The position numbers were made by a program, and so were the translations under genes. A stretch of DNA of 64,000 nt from Acanthosepion esculentum (Eukaryota > Mollusca > Cephalopoda > Sepiida > Sepiidae), in NCBI GenBank assembly GCA_964036315.1, contig OZ038478.1, positions 140,564,656-140,628,655 of the forward strand, written 5' to 3'. Of the stretch, positions 44,260 through 59,000 are shown piece after piece. Within the stretch, counting starts at the first letter, position 1; every line of letters begins with the position of its first letter. Below the pieces are notes generated by a model, which ran no database searches, was not told the origin of the DNA, and was given only the letters and a program-made list of their open reading frames with translations.

Positions 44260-47200
44260 TTGAGTAAAGACTCAACAGAAATAGAGAGAGCAGAAAGAAA
44301 GAAATAAAGACAAAAGAAAGAAAGAATGAAATAAAGACAAAAGAAAGAAAGAATGATATAAAGACAAAAGAAAGAAAGAATGAAAATATGAAAGAATAAA
44401 ATAATGACAGAGGAACGAAAGAATGAAATAAAGACAAACGAAAGAATTAATGAAATAAAGACAGAAGAGGGAAAGAATGAAATAAAGACAAAACAATGAA
44501 ATAAAGACGGAAGAAAGAAAGAAAGAAAGAATGAAATAAAGACAGAAGAATGAAAGAATGAAATAAAGACTGGAGAAAGAAAGAATGGAATAAAGACAGA
44601 AGAAAGAAAGAATGAATGAAATAAAGAGAAAACAAGAAAGAAAAAAATCAAGACAGAAGAAAGAATGAATGAAATAAATAGAAACGAAAGAATGAAGACA
44701 AAAGGAAGAATGAATGAAATAAAGACAGAAGAAAGAAAGAATGATATAAAGACAAAAGAACGAAGTAAAAACAAAAGAAAGAAAGAAGACAAACGAGTTA
44801 TTGAATGTAATAAAGACAAACGTAAGAAAGAATGAAATAAAGACAAAAGAAAGAAAGAATGAAATAAAAAAAGAAGAAAAAAAGAATGAAATAAAGACAA
44901 AAGAATGATATAAAGACAAAAGAAAGAATGAATGAAATAAAGACAGAAAAAAGAAAAAAAGAATGAAATAGAGACAGCAGAAAGAAAGAAATAAAGACAA
45001 AAGAAAGAAAGAATGAAATAAAGACAAAAGAAAGAAAGAATGAAATAAAGACAAAAGAAAGAAAGAATGATATAAAGACAAAAGAAGAAAGAATGAAAAT
45101 ATGAAAGAATCAAATAATGACAGAGGAACAAAAGAATGAAATAAAGACAAATGAAAGAATGAAGACAAAAGAAAGAATGAATGAAATAAAGACAGAAGAA
45201 AGAAAGAAAGAAAGAATGAATGACATAAAGACAGAAGAAAGAAAGAATGAAATAAAGACAGAAGAAAGAAAGAATGAAATAAAGACAGAAGAAAGAAAGA
45301 ATGAAATAAAGACAAATGAAAGAATGAAGACAAAAGAAAGAATGAATGAAATAAAGACAGAAGAAAGAAAGAAAGAAAGAATGAATGACATAAAGACAGA
45401 AGAAAGAAAGAATGAAATAAAGACAGAAGAAAGAAAGAATGAAATAAAGACTGGAGATAGAAAGAATGAAATAAAGACTAATGAAAGAAAGAATGGAATA
45501 AAGACAGAAAAAAGAAAGAATAGAATAAAGACAGAAGAAATAAAGTATGAAATAAAGACAGAAGAAAGAAAGAGTGAAATAAATACAGAAGAAAGAATGA
45601 AATAAAGACAGAAGAAAGAAAGAATGAAATAAAGACAAAAGAAAGAAAGAATGAAATAAAGACAAAAGAAAGAAAGAATGAAATAAAGACAGAAGAAAGA
45701 AAGAAAGAATGAAATAAAGACAGAAGCAAGAAAGAAGGAAATCAAGACAGAAGAAAGAATGAATGAAATAAAGACAAAAGAAAGAAAGAATCAAATAATG
45801 ACAGAGGAAAGAAAGAATGAAATAAATACAAACGAAAGAATGAAGACAAAAGGTAGAATGAATGAAATAAAGACAGAAGAAAGAAAGAATGAAGTAAAAA
45901 CAAATGAAAGAATGAATGAAATAAAGACAAAATGAATGAAATTAAGAGAACAGAATTAAATAAAGACAAAAGAAAGAATGTATGAAATAAAGACAGAAGA
46001 AAGAAAGAATGAAATAAAGACAGAAGAAAAAAGAAGGAAATAAAGACAGAAGAAAGAAAAAAAAAATGAAATAAAGACAAGAGAAAGAATGAATGAAATA
46101 AAGACAAAAGAATGAAATTAAGACAAACGTAAGAAAGAATGAAATAAAAACAAAAGAAAGAAAGAATGAAATAAAAAAAGAAGAAAAAAAGAATGAAATA
46201 ATGACAAAAGAAAGAATGAATGAAATTAAAGACAAAAGAATGATATAAAGACAAAAGAAAGAATGAATGAAATAAAGACAGTAGAAAGAAATAAGGAAAT
46301 AAAGACAAATGAAAGAAAAAAAGAATGAAATAGAGACAGAAGAAAGAAAGAAAGAAAGACAAAAGAAAGACAGAATGAAATAAAGACAAAAGAAAGAAAG
46401 AATGATATAAAGACAAAAGAAGAAAGAATGAAAATATGAAAGAATCAAATAATGACAGAGGAAGGAAAGAATGAAATAAAGACAAACGAAAGAATGAAGA
46501 CAAAAGAAAGAATGAATGAATTAAAGACAGAAGAAAGAAAGCATGAAATAAAGACAAAAGAAATAAAGAATGAAAAAAAGACAGAAGAAAGAAAGAAAGA
46601 ATGAATGAAATAAAGACAGAAGAAAGAAAGAATGAAATAAAGACAGAAGAAAGAAAGAATGAAATAAAGACTGGAGATAGAAAGAATGAAATAAAGACAG
46701 AAGAAAGAAAGAATGGAATAAAGACAGAAGAAAGAAAGAATGAAATAAAGACAAAAGAAAGAAAGAATGAAATAAAGACAAAAGAAAGAAAGAATGAAAT
46801 AAAATCAGAAGTAAGAAAGAAAGAATGAAATAAAGACAGAAGCAAGAAAGAAGGAAATCAAGACAGAAGAAAGAATGAATGAAATAAAGACAAAAGAAAA
46901 AAAGAATCAAATAATGACAGAGGAAAGAAAGAATGAAATAAATACAAAAGAAAGAATGAAGACAAAAGGAAGAATGAATGAAATAAAGACAAAAGAAAGA
47001 ATGAAGTAAAGACAAATGAAAGAATGAATGAAATAAAGACAAAAGAAAGAATGAAGGAAATTAAATGAACAGAATTAAATAAAGACAAAAGAAAGAAAGA
47101 ATGAATTAAAGACAGAATAAAGAAAGAATGAAATAAAGACAGAAGAAAGAAAGAAGGAAATAAAGACAGAAGAAAGAAAGAAAGAATGAAATAAAGACAA

Positions 47201-50200
47201 GAGAAAGAATGAATGAAATAAAGACAAAGGAATGAAATAAAGACAAACGTAAGAAAGAATGAAATAAAGACAAAAGAAAGAAAGAATGAAATAAAAAAAG
47301 AAGAAAGAATGAATGAAATAAAGACAAAAGAAATAAAGAATGAAATAAAGACACAAGAAAGAAAGAATGAAATAAAGACAAAAGAATGAAATAAATTTAA
47401 GAGTATGAAATAAAGACAAAAGGAAGAATGAATTAAATAAAGACACAAGAAAGAAAGAATGAAATAAAGACAAAAAGAAAAATGAAAGAAGTAAAGACAA
47501 AAGGAAGAATGAAAGGAATACAGACAGAAGAATGAAATAAAGACAGAAAAAAGAAACAATGAAATAAAGACAAAAGAATGAAATAAAGACAAAAGAATGT
47601 ATGAAGTAAAGACAAAAGAAAGAATGAATGAAATAAAGAGAAGAGAAGGAAAGAATGAAATACAAACAAAAGTAATAAAGAATGAAATACAGACAAAGGA
47701 AAGAAAGGATGAAATACAGACAAAAGAAAGAAAGAATGAAATAAAGACAAAAGAAAGAATGAATGAAATAAAAACTATACAAAGAAAGAATAAAATAAAA
47801 ACAGAAGAAAAAAAGAATGAAATAAAGACAAAAGAAAGAATGAATGAAATAAAGACAAAAGAATGATATAAAGACAAAAGAAAGAATGAATGAAATAAAG
47901 ACAGAAGAAAGAAATAATGAAATAAAGACAAATGAAAGAAAGAAAGAATGAAATAAAGACAGAAGAAAGAAAGAAATAAAGACAAAAGAAACAAAGATTG
48001 AAATAAAGACAAAAGAAAGAAAGAATGATATAAAGACAAAAGAAAGAAAGAATGAAAATATGAAAGAATCAAATAATGGCAGAGGAACGAAAGAATGAAA
48101 TAAAGACAAACGAAAGAATGAAGACAAAAGGAAGAATGAATGAAATAAAGATAGAAGAAAGAAAGAATGAAATAAAGACAAAAGAAAGAAAGAATGAAAT
48201 AAAGACAGAAGAAAGAAAGAAAGAAAGAAAGAAGGAAATAAAGACAGAAGAAAGAAAGAATGAAATAAAGACAGAAGAAAGAAAGAATGAAATAAAGACA
48301 GAAGAAAGAAAGAATGAAGTAAAAACTAATGAAAGAAAGAATGAAATTAAGACTGAAAAAAGAAAGAATGAAATAAAGACAGAAGAAAGAAAGAATGAAA
48401 TAAAAACAGAAGATAAAAAGAATGAAATAAAGACAAAAGAAAGAATAAATAAAATAAAGACAAAAGAATGATATAAAGACAAAAGAAAGAATGAAAGGAA
48501 TACAGACAGAAGAATGAAATAAAGACAGAAGAAAGAAACAATGAAATAAAGACAAAAGAATGAAATAAAGACAAAAGAATGTATGAAGTAAAGACAAAAG
48601 AAAGAATGAATGAAATAAAGACAAAAGAAGGAAAGAATGAAATAAAAACAAAAGAAATAAAGAATGAAATAAAGACAAAAGAAATAAAGAATGAAAATAA
48701 GACAAAAGAAAGAAAGAATGAAAATAAGACAAAAGAAAGAATGGATGTAATAAAGTCAAAAGAATGAAATAAAGAAAAAAAGGAAGAATGAATGAAATCA
48801 AGACAGAAGAAAGAAAGAATTAAATAAAGACAAAAGGAAGAATGAAAGAAATGAAGACAAAAGAAAGAAATAATGAAATAAAGACAAAAGAATGAAATAA
48901 AGACAAAAAAAATGCAATAAAGACAAAAGAACGAAAGATGAAATAAAGACAAAAGAAAAAGAATGAAATAAAGACAAAAAGGAGAAAGAATGAAATAAAG
49001 ACAAAAGAAAGGATGAAATATAGACAAAAGAAAGAAAGAATGAAATAAAGACAAAAGAAAGAAAGAATGAAATAAAGGCAAAAGAATGAAGTAAAAACAA
49101 AAGAAAGAAAGAAGACAAACGAGAGATTGAATGAAATAAAGACAAAAGGAAGAATGAATGAAATAAAAACTAAACAAAGAAAGAATTAAATAAAAACAGA
49201 AGAAAAAAAGAATGAAATAAAGACAAAAGTAAGAATGAATGAAAAAAAGACAAAAGAATGATATAAAGACAAAAGAAAGAATGAATGATAGAAAGACAGA
49301 AGAAAGAAATAATGAAATAAAGACATATGAAAGAAAAAAAGAATGAAATAGAGACAGAAGAAAGAAAGAAATAAAGACAAAAGAAAGAAATAATGAAATA
49401 AAGACAAAAGAAAGAAAGAATGATATAAAGACATAAGAAAGAAAGAATGAAAATATGAAAGAATCAAATAATGACAGAGGAAGGAAAGAATGAAATAAAG
49501 ACAAAAGAAAGAAACAATGAAATAAAGACAAAAGAAAGAAAGAATGAAATAAAGACAGAAGAAAGAAAGAATGAAATAAAGACAAAAGAAAGAAAGAATG
49601 AAATAAAGACAAAAGAAAGAAAGAATGAAATAAAGACAGAAGAAAGAAAGAATGAAATAAAGACAGAAGAAAGAAAGAAGGAAATAAAGACAGAAGAAAG
49701 AAAGAAGGAAATAAAGACAGAAGAAAGAAACAATGAATTAAATGAAGACAGAAGATAGAAAGAATGAAATAAAGACAGAAGATAGAAAGAATGAAATAAA
49801 GACAGAAGAAAGAAAGAAGGATATAAAGACAGAAAAAAGAAACAATGAAATAAATAAAGACAGAAGATAGAAAGAATGAAATAAAGACAGAAGAGAGAAA
49901 GAATGAAATAAAGACTGAAGAGAGAAAGAAGGAAATAAAGACAAAAGAAAGAATGAATGACGGAAAGACAAAAGAAAGAATGAATTAAATAAAGACAAAA
50001 GAAAGAATGAATGAAATAAAGACAAAAGAAAGAAAAAATGAAATAAAAAAAAAAGATGGAAAGAATGAAATAAAGACAAAAGAATGAAATAAAGACAAAA
50101 GAATGAAATAAAGACAAAAGAAAGAATGAATGAAATAAATACAGAAGAAAGAATGAATGAAATAAATACAGAAGAAAGAAAGAATGAAATAAAGACATAG

Positions 50201-53200
50201 GAAAGAAAGAAAGAATGAAATAAAGACAGAAGAAAGAAAGAAGGAAATAAAGACAGAAGAAAGAAAGAAGAAATAAAGACAAGAGAAAGAATGAATGAAA
50301 TAAAGACAAATGAATGAAATAAAGACAAACGTAAGAAAGAATGAAATAAAGACAATAGAAAGAAAGAATGAAATAAAGACTAAATAAAGAAAGAATGAAA
50401 TAAAGACAAAAGAAAGAAAGAATGAAATAAAGAGACAAGAAAGAAAGAATGAAATAAAGACACAAGAAAGAAAGAATGAAATAAAGACAAAAGAATGAAA
50501 TAAAGATCAAAGAATGAAATAAAGACAAAAGAAAGAAAGAATGAAATAAAGACAGAAGAAAGAAACAATGAAATAAAGACAAAAGTAAGAATGTATGAAG
50601 TAAAGACAAAAGAAAGAATGAATGAAATAAAGACAAAAGAAGTAAATAATGAAATACAGACAAAAGAAATGAAGAATGAAATACAGACAAAAGAAAGAAA
50701 GGATGAAATACAGACAAAAGAAAGTAAGAATGAAATAAAGACAAAAGAAAGTAAGAATGAAATAAGGACAAAAGAAAGAATGAATGAAAATAAAACTAAA
50801 CAAAGAAAGAATGAAATAAAAACAGAAGGAAAAAAGAATGAAATAAAAACACAAGGAAGAATGAATGAAATTAAGACAGAAGAAAGAAATAACGAACTAA
50901 AGACAAATGAAAGAAAGAAAGAATGAAATAAAGACAGAAGAAAGAATGAAATAAAGACAGAAGGAAGAAATAAAGAAAGAATGAAATAAAGACAGAAGAA
51001 AGAAAGAATGAAATAAAGACAAGAGACAGAAAGAATGAAATAAAGACAGTAGAAAGAAAGAATGAAATAAAGATAGAAGATAGAAAGAAGGAAATAAAGA
51101 CAGAAGAAAGAAAGAATGAAATAAATGAAGACGGAAAATAGAAAGAATTAAATAAAGACAAAAGAAAGAAAGAATGAAATAAAATTTAAAGAAAGAATGA
51201 ATGAAATAAAAACAGGAGAAAGAAAGAAATAAAAACAAAAGAAAGAAAGAATGAAATAAAGACAAAAGAAATAAAGAATAAAAATAAGACAAAAGAATGA
51301 AAGAATGAAAATAAGACAAAAGAAAGAATGGATGTAATAAAGACAAAAGAATGAAATAAAGAAAAAAGGGAAGAATGAATGAAATAAAGACAGCAGAAAG
51401 AAAGAATTAAATAAAGAAAAAAGGAAGAATGAAAGAAATGAAGACAAAAGAAAGAAATAATGAAATAAAGACAAAAGAATGAAATAAAGACAAAAGAATG
51501 CAATAAAGACAAAAGAACGAAAGAATGAAATAAAGACAAAAGAAAGAAGGGATGAAATATAGACAAAGAAAAGAAAGAATGAAATAAAGAGAAAAGAAAG
51601 AAAGAATGAAATAAAGACAAACGAATGAAGTAAAAACAAAAGAAAGAAAGAAGACCAACGAAAGATTGAATGAAATAAAGACAAAAGGAAGAAAGAATGA
51701 AATAAATACAAAAGAAAGAAAGAATCAAATAATGACAGAGGAAAGAAATAATGAAATAAAGACAAACGAAAGAATGAAGACAAAAGGAAGAATGAATGAA
51801 ATAATGACAGAAGAAACGAAGAATGATATAAAGAGAAAAGAAAGAAAGAATGAAATAAAGAGAGAGGTAAGAAAGAAAGAAAGAATGAAATAAAGACAGA
51901 AGAAAGAAAGAATGAAATAAAGACAGAAGAAAGAAAGAAGGAAAAAAGACAGAAGAAAGAAACAATGAAATAAAGACAGAGGAAAGAAAACATGAAATAA
52001 TGACAGAAGAAAGAAAGAATGAAATAAATAAAGACAGAAGAAAGAAAGAATGAAATACAGACAAAAGAAAGAAAGAATGAAATAAAATTAAAGAAAGAAA
52101 GAATGAAATAAAAACATGAGAAAGAAAGAAAGAAATAAAAACAGAAGAAAGAATGAATGAAAAAAAGAAAAAAGACAGAAGGAATGAAATAAAGACAAAA
52201 GAAATAAAGAATGAAATAAAGACAAAAGCAAGAAAGAAGGAAATAAAGACAGAAGAAAGAATGAATGAAATAAAGACAAAAGAAAGAAAGAATCAAATAA
52301 TGACAGAGGAAAGAAAGAATGAAATAAAGACAAACGAAAGAATGAAGACAAAAGGAAGAATGAATTAAATAAAGACAGAAGAAAGAAAGAACGAAATAAA
52401 GACAAAAGAAAGAAAGAATGAAATAAAGTTAGAAGAAAGAAAGAATGAAATAAAGACAGAAGAAAGAAAGAAGGAAATAAAGACAGAAGAAAGAAAAAAG
52501 AATGAAATAAAGACAAGAGAAAGAATGAATGAAACAAAGACAAAATGATGAAATAAAGACAAACGTAAGAAAGAATGAAATAAAGACAAAAGAAAGAAAG
52601 AATGAAATAAAGACTAAATAAAGAAAGAATGAAATAAAAAAAGAGGAAAGAATGAATGAAATAAAGACAAAAGAAAGAAAGAATGAAATAAAGACACAAG
52701 AAACAATGAATGAAATAAAGACAAAAGAACGAAATAAATATAAAAGAATGAAATACACACAAAAGGAAGAATGAATGAAATAAAGACAGATGAAAGAAAG
52801 AATGAAATAAAGACAAAGGGAAAAATGAAAGAAATAAAGACAAAAGGAAGAATGAAAGGAATACAGACAGAAGAATGAAATAAAGACAGAAGAAAGAAGC
52901 AATGAAATAAAGACAAAAGAATGTATGAAGTAAAGACAAAAGAAAGAATGAATGAAATAAAGACAAAAGAAGGAAAGAAGGAAATAAAGACAAAAGAAAT
53001 AAAGAATGAAATAAAGACAAAAGAAATAAAGAATGAAAATAAGACAAAAGAAAGAAAGAATGAAAATAAGACAAAAGAAAGAATGGATGTAATAAAGACA
53101 AAAGAATGAAATAAAGAAAAGAAGGACGAATGAATGAAATAAAGACAGAAAAAAGAAAGAATTAAATAAAGACAAAAGGAAGAATGAAAGAAATGAAGAC

Positions 53201-54679
53201 AAAAGAAAGAAATAATGAAATAAAGAACGAATGATGAAATAAAGACAAAAGAAAAAGAATGAAATAAAGACAAAAGGGAGAAAGAATGAAATAAAGACAA
53301 AAGAAAGGATGAAATATAGACAAAAGAAAGAAAGAATTAAATAAAGACAAAAGAAAGAAAGAATGAAATAAAGACAAAAGAAAGAAAGATTGAAATAAAA
53401 AAAGAAGAAAAAAAGAATGAAATAAAGACAAAAGAAAGAATGAATGAAATAAAGACAAAAGAATGATATAAAGACAAAAGAAAGAATGAATGAAATAAAG
53501 ACAGAAGAAAGAAATAATGAAATAAAGACAAATGAAAGAAAAAAAGAATGAAATAGAGACAGCAGAAAGAAAGAAATAAAGACAAAAGAAAGAAAGAATG
53601 AAATAAAGACAAAAGAAAGAAAGAATGATATAAAGACAAAAGAAGAAAGAATGAAAATATGAAAAAATCAAATAATGACAGAGGAACGAAAGAATGAAAT
53701 AAAGACAAACGAAATAATGAAGACAAAAGAAAGAATGAATGAAATAAAGACAGAAGAAAGAAAGCATGAAATAAAGAAAAAAAAATAAAGAATGAAAAAA
53801 AGACAGAAGAAAGAAAGAAAGAAAGAATAAATGACATAAAGACAGAAGAAAGAAAGAATGAAATAAAGACAGAAGAAAGAAAGAATGGAATAAAGACAGA
53901 AGAAAGAAAGAATAGAATAAAGACAGAAGAAAGAAAGTATGAAATAAAGACAGAAGAAAGAAAGAGTGAAATAAAGACAGAAGAAAGAAAGAATGAAATA
54001 AAGACAGAAGAAAAAAGAATGAAATAAAGACAAAAGAAAGAAAGTATGAAATAAAGACAAAAGAAAGAAAGAATGAAATAAAGACAGAAGAAAGAAAGAA
54101 AGAATGAAATAAAGACAGAAGCAAGAAAGAATGAAATAAAGACAGAAGAAAGAATGAATGAAATAAAGACAAAAGAAAGAAAGAAACAAATAATGACAGA
54201 GGAAAGAAAGAATGAAATAAATACAAACGAAAGAATGAAGACAAAAGGAAGAATGAATGAAATAAAGACAGAAGAAAGAAAGAATGAAATTAAGAGAACA
54301 GAATTAAATAAAGACAAATGAAAGAAAGAATGTAATAAAGACAGAAGAAAGAAAGAATGAAATAAAGACAGAAGAAAGAAAGAAGGAAATAAAGACAGAA
54401 GAAAGAAAGAAAGAATGAAATAAAGACAAGAGAAAGAATGAATGAAATAAAGACAAAAGAATGAAATAAAGACAAACGTAAGAAAGAATGAAATAAAGAC
54501 AAAAGAAAGAAAGAATGAAATAAAAAAGAAGAGAAAAAGAATGAAATAAAAACAAAAGAAAGAATGAATGAAATAAAGACAAAAGAATGATATAAAGACA
54601 AAAGAAAGAAAGAATGAAAATATGAAAGAATCAAATAATGACAGAGGGACGAAAGAATGAAATAAAGACAAACGAAAGA

Positions 54680-55470
54680 ATGAAGACAGAAGAAAGAAAG
54701 AATGAAATAAAGACAGAAGAAAGAAAGAATGAAATAAAGACAGAAGAAAGAAAGAATGGAATAAAGACAGAAGAAAGAAAGAATGGAATGAAGACAGAAG
54801 AAAGAAAGAATGAAGTAAAGACTAATGAAAGAAAGAATGAAATAATGACTGAAAAAAGAAAGAATGAAATAAAGACAGAAGAAAGAAAGAATGAAATAAA
54901 GACAGAAGTAAGAAAGAATGAAATAAAGACAAAAGAAAGAATGAATGAATTAAAGACAAAAGAAAGAAAGAATGAAATAAAGACAGAAGAAAGAAAGAAA
55001 GAATGAAATAAAGACAGAAGCAAGAAAGAAGGAAATCAAGACAGAAGAAAGAATGAATGAAATAAAGACAAAAGAAAGAAAGAATCAAATAATGACAGAG
55101 GAAAGAAAGAATGAAATAAATACAAACGAAAGAATGAAGACAAAAGGAAGAATGAATGAAAAAAAGACAGAAGAAAGAAAGAATTAAATAAAGACAGAAG
55201 AAAGAAAGAAGGAAATAAAGACAGAAGAAAGAAAGAAAGAATGAAATAAGGACAAGAGAAAGAATGAATGAAATAAAGACAAAAGAATGAAATAAAGACA
55301 AGCGTAAGAAAGAATGAAATAAAGACAAAAGAAAGAAAGAATGAAATAAAAAAAGAAGAAAGAATGAATGAAAAAAAGACAAAAGAAATAAAGAATGAAA
55401 TAAAGACACAAAAAAGAAAGAATGAAATAAAGACAAAAGAATGAAATAAATTTAAGAGTATGAAATAAAG
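54680..55470. repeat. Higher-order block A (copy 1; copy 2 at about 58,335-59,125)
   Basis: About 790 bp match 58,335-59,125 at an offset of about 3.65 kb with few differences. The match includes the rare CTAATGAAAGAAAG, GACTGAAAAAAGAAAG and AAATTTAAGAGTATG markers, so it is a recent segmental duplication inside the array. Confidence 0.8.
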
Positions 55471-56000
55471 ACAAAAGGAAGAATGAATTAAATAAAGACA
55501 CAAGAAAGAAAGAATGAAATAAAGACAAAAGGAAAAATGAAAGAAGTAAAGACAAAAGGAAGAATGAAAGGAATACAGACAGAATAATGAAATAATGACA
55601 GAAGAAAGAAACAATGAAATAAAGACAAAAGAATGAAATAAAGACAAAAGAATGTATGAAGTAAAGACAAAAGAAAGAATGAATGAAATAAAGACAAAAG
55701 AAGGAAAGAATGAAATACAAACAGAAGTAATAAAGAATGAAATACAGACAAAGTAAAGAAAGGATGAAATACAGACAAAAGAACGTAAGAATGAAATAAA
55801 GACAAAACAAAGAATGAATGAAATAAAAACTATACAAAGAAAGAATGAAATAAAAACAGAAGAAAAAAAGAATGAAAAAAAGACAAAAGAAAGAATGAAT
55901 GAAATAAAGACAAAAGAATGATATAAAGACAAAAGAAAGAATGAATGAAATAAATACAGAAGAAAGAAATAATGAAATAAATACAAATGAAAGAAAGAAA
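55383..56000. repeat. Higher-order block B (copy 1; copy 2 at about 57,714-58,290)
   Basis: About 600 bp, starting at GACACAAAAAAGAAAG, match 57,714-58,290 at an offset of about 2.3 kb, apart from a short deletion in the second copy near 58,040. Block A precedes block B in the first location and follows it in the second. Confidence 0.75.
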
Positions 56001-59000
56001 GAATGAAATAAAGACAGAAGAAAGAAAGAAATAAAGACAAAAGAAAGAAAGAATGATATAAAGACAAAAGAAAGAAAGAATGAAAATATGAAAGAATCAA
56101 ATAATGACAGAGGAACGAAAGAATGAAATAAAGACAAACGAAAGAATGAAGAAAAAAAGAAGAATGAATGAAATAAAGACAGAAGAAAGAAAGAATGAAG
56201 TAAAGACAAATGAAAGAATGAATGATATAAAGACAAAAGAAAGAATGAATGAAATTAAGAGAACAGAATTAAATAAAGACAAAAGAAAGAAAGAATGAAA
56301 TAAAGACAGAAGAAAGAAAGAAGGAAATAAAGACAGAATAAAGAAAGAAAGAATGAAATAAAGACAAGAGAAAGAATGAATGAAATAAAGACAAAAGAAT
56401 GAAATAAAGACAAACGTAAGAAAGAATGAAATAAAGACAAAAGAAAGAAAGAATGAAATTAAAAAAAGAAGAAAGAATGAATGAAATAAAGACAAAAGAA
56501 ATAACGAATGAAATAAAGACACAAGAAAGAAAGAATGAAATAAAGACAAAAGGATGAAATAAATTTAAGAGTATGAAATAAAGACAAAAGGAAGAATGAA
56601 TTAAATAAAGACGCAAGAAAGAAAGAATGAAATAAAGACAAAACGAAAAATGAAAGAAGTAAAGACAAAAGGAAGAATGAAAGGAATACAGACAGAAGAA
56701 TGAAATAAAGCCAGAAGAAAATAACAATGAAATAAAGACAAAAGAATGAAATAAAATCAAATGAATGTATGAAGTAAAGACAAAAGAAAGAATGAATGAA
56801 ATAAAGACAAAAGAAGGAAAGAATGAAATAAAGACAAAAGAAATAAAGAATGAAATAAAGACAAAAGAAATAAAGAATGAAAATAAGACAAAAGAAAGAA
56901 AGAATGAAAATAAGACAAAAGAAAGAATGGATGTAATAAAGACAAAAGAATGAAATAAAGAAAAAAAAGAAGAATGAATGAAATAAAGACAGAAGAAAGA
57001 AAGAATGAAATAAAGACAAAAGGAAGAATGAAAGAAATGAAGACAAAAGAAAGAAATAATGATATAAAGACAAAAGAATGATATAAAGACAAAAGAATGC
57101 AATAAAGACAAAAGAACGAAAGATGAAATAAAGACAAAAGAAAAAGAATGAAATAAAGACAAAAGGGAGAAAGAATGAAATAAAGACAAAAGAAAGGATG
57201 AAATATAGACAAAAGGAAGAAAAGGAATGAAATAAAGACAAAAGAAAGAAAGAATGAAATAAAGACAAAAGAAAGAAAGAATAAAATAAAGACAAAAGAA
57301 AGAAAGAATGAAATAAAGACAAAAGAATGAAGTAAAAACCAAAGAAAGAAAGAAGACAAACGAGAGATTGAATGAAATAAAGACAAAATGAAGAATGAAT
57401 GAAATAAAAACAAAACAAAGAAAGAATGAAATAAAAACAGAAGAAAAAAAGAATGAAATAATGAGAAAAGAAAGAATGAATGAAATAATGACAAAAGAAT
57501 GATATAAAGACAAAAGAAAGAATGAATGAAATAAAGACACAAGAAAGAAATAATGAAATAAAGACAAATGAAAGAAAAAAAGAATGAAATAGAGAAAGAA
57601 GAAAGAAAGAAAGAAAGACAAAAGAAAGAAAGAATGAAATAAAGACAAAAGAAAGAAAGAATGATATAAAGACAAAAGAAAGAAAGAATGAAAATATGAA
57701 AGAATCAAATAATAAGACACAAAAAAGAAAGAATGAAATAAAGACAAAAGAATGAAATAAATTTAAGAGTATGAAATAAAGACAAAAGGAAGAATGAATT
57801 AAATAAAGACACAAGAAAGAAAGAATGAAATAAAGACAAAAGGAAAAATGAAAGAAGTAAAGACAAAAGGAAGAATGAAAGGAATACAGACAGAATAATG
57901 AAATAATGACAGAAGAAAGAAACAATGAAATAAAGACAAAAGAATGAAATAAAGACAAAAGAATGTATGAAGTAAAGACAAAAGAAAGAATGAATGAAAT
58001 AAAGACAAAAGAAGGAAAGAATGAAATACAAACAAAAGTAAAGAAAGGATGAAATACAGACAAAAGAACGTAAGAATGAAATAAAGACAAAACAAAGAAT
58101 GAATGAAATAAAAACTATACAAAGAAAGAATGAAATAAAAACAGAAGAAAAAAAGAATGAAATAAAGACAAAAGAAAAAATGAATGAAATAAAGACAAAA
58201 GAATGATATAAAGACAAAAGAAAGAATGAATGAAATAAAGACAGAAGAAAGAAATAATGAAATAAATACAAATGAAAGAAAGAAAGAATCAAATAATGAC
58301 AGAGGAACGAAAGAATGAAAGACAAAAGAAAGAATGAAGACAGAAGAAAGAAAGAATGAAATAAAGACAGAAGAAAGAAAGAATGAAATAAAGACAGAAG
58401 AAAGAAAGAATGGAATAAAGACAGAAGAAAGAAAGAATGGAATAAAGACAGAAGAAAGAAAGAATGAAGTAAAGACTAATGAAAGAAAGAATGAAATAAT
58501 GACTGAAAAAAGAAAGAATGAATTAAAGACAGAAGAAAGAAAGAATGAAATAAAGACAGAAGTAAGAAAGAATGAAATAAAGACAAAAGAAAGAATGAAT
58601 GAATTAAAGACAAAAGAAAGAAAAAATGAAATAAAGACAGAAGAAAGAAAGAAAGAATGAAATAAAGACAGAAGCAAGAAAGAAGGAAATCAAGACAGAA
58701 GAAAGAATGAATGAAATAAAGACAAAAGAAAGAAAGAATCAAATAATGACAGAGGAAAGAAAGAATGAAATAAATACAAACGAAAGAATGAAGACAAAAG
58801 GAAGAATGAATGAAAAAAAGACAGAAGAAAGAAAGAATGAAATAAAGACAGAAGAAAGAAAGAAGTAAATAAAGACAGAAGAAAGAACGAAAGAATGAAA
58901 TAAGGACAAGAGAAAGAATGAATGAAATAAAGACAAAAGAATGAAATAAAGACAAGCGTAAGAAAGAATGAAATAAAGACAAAAGAAAGAAAGAATGAAA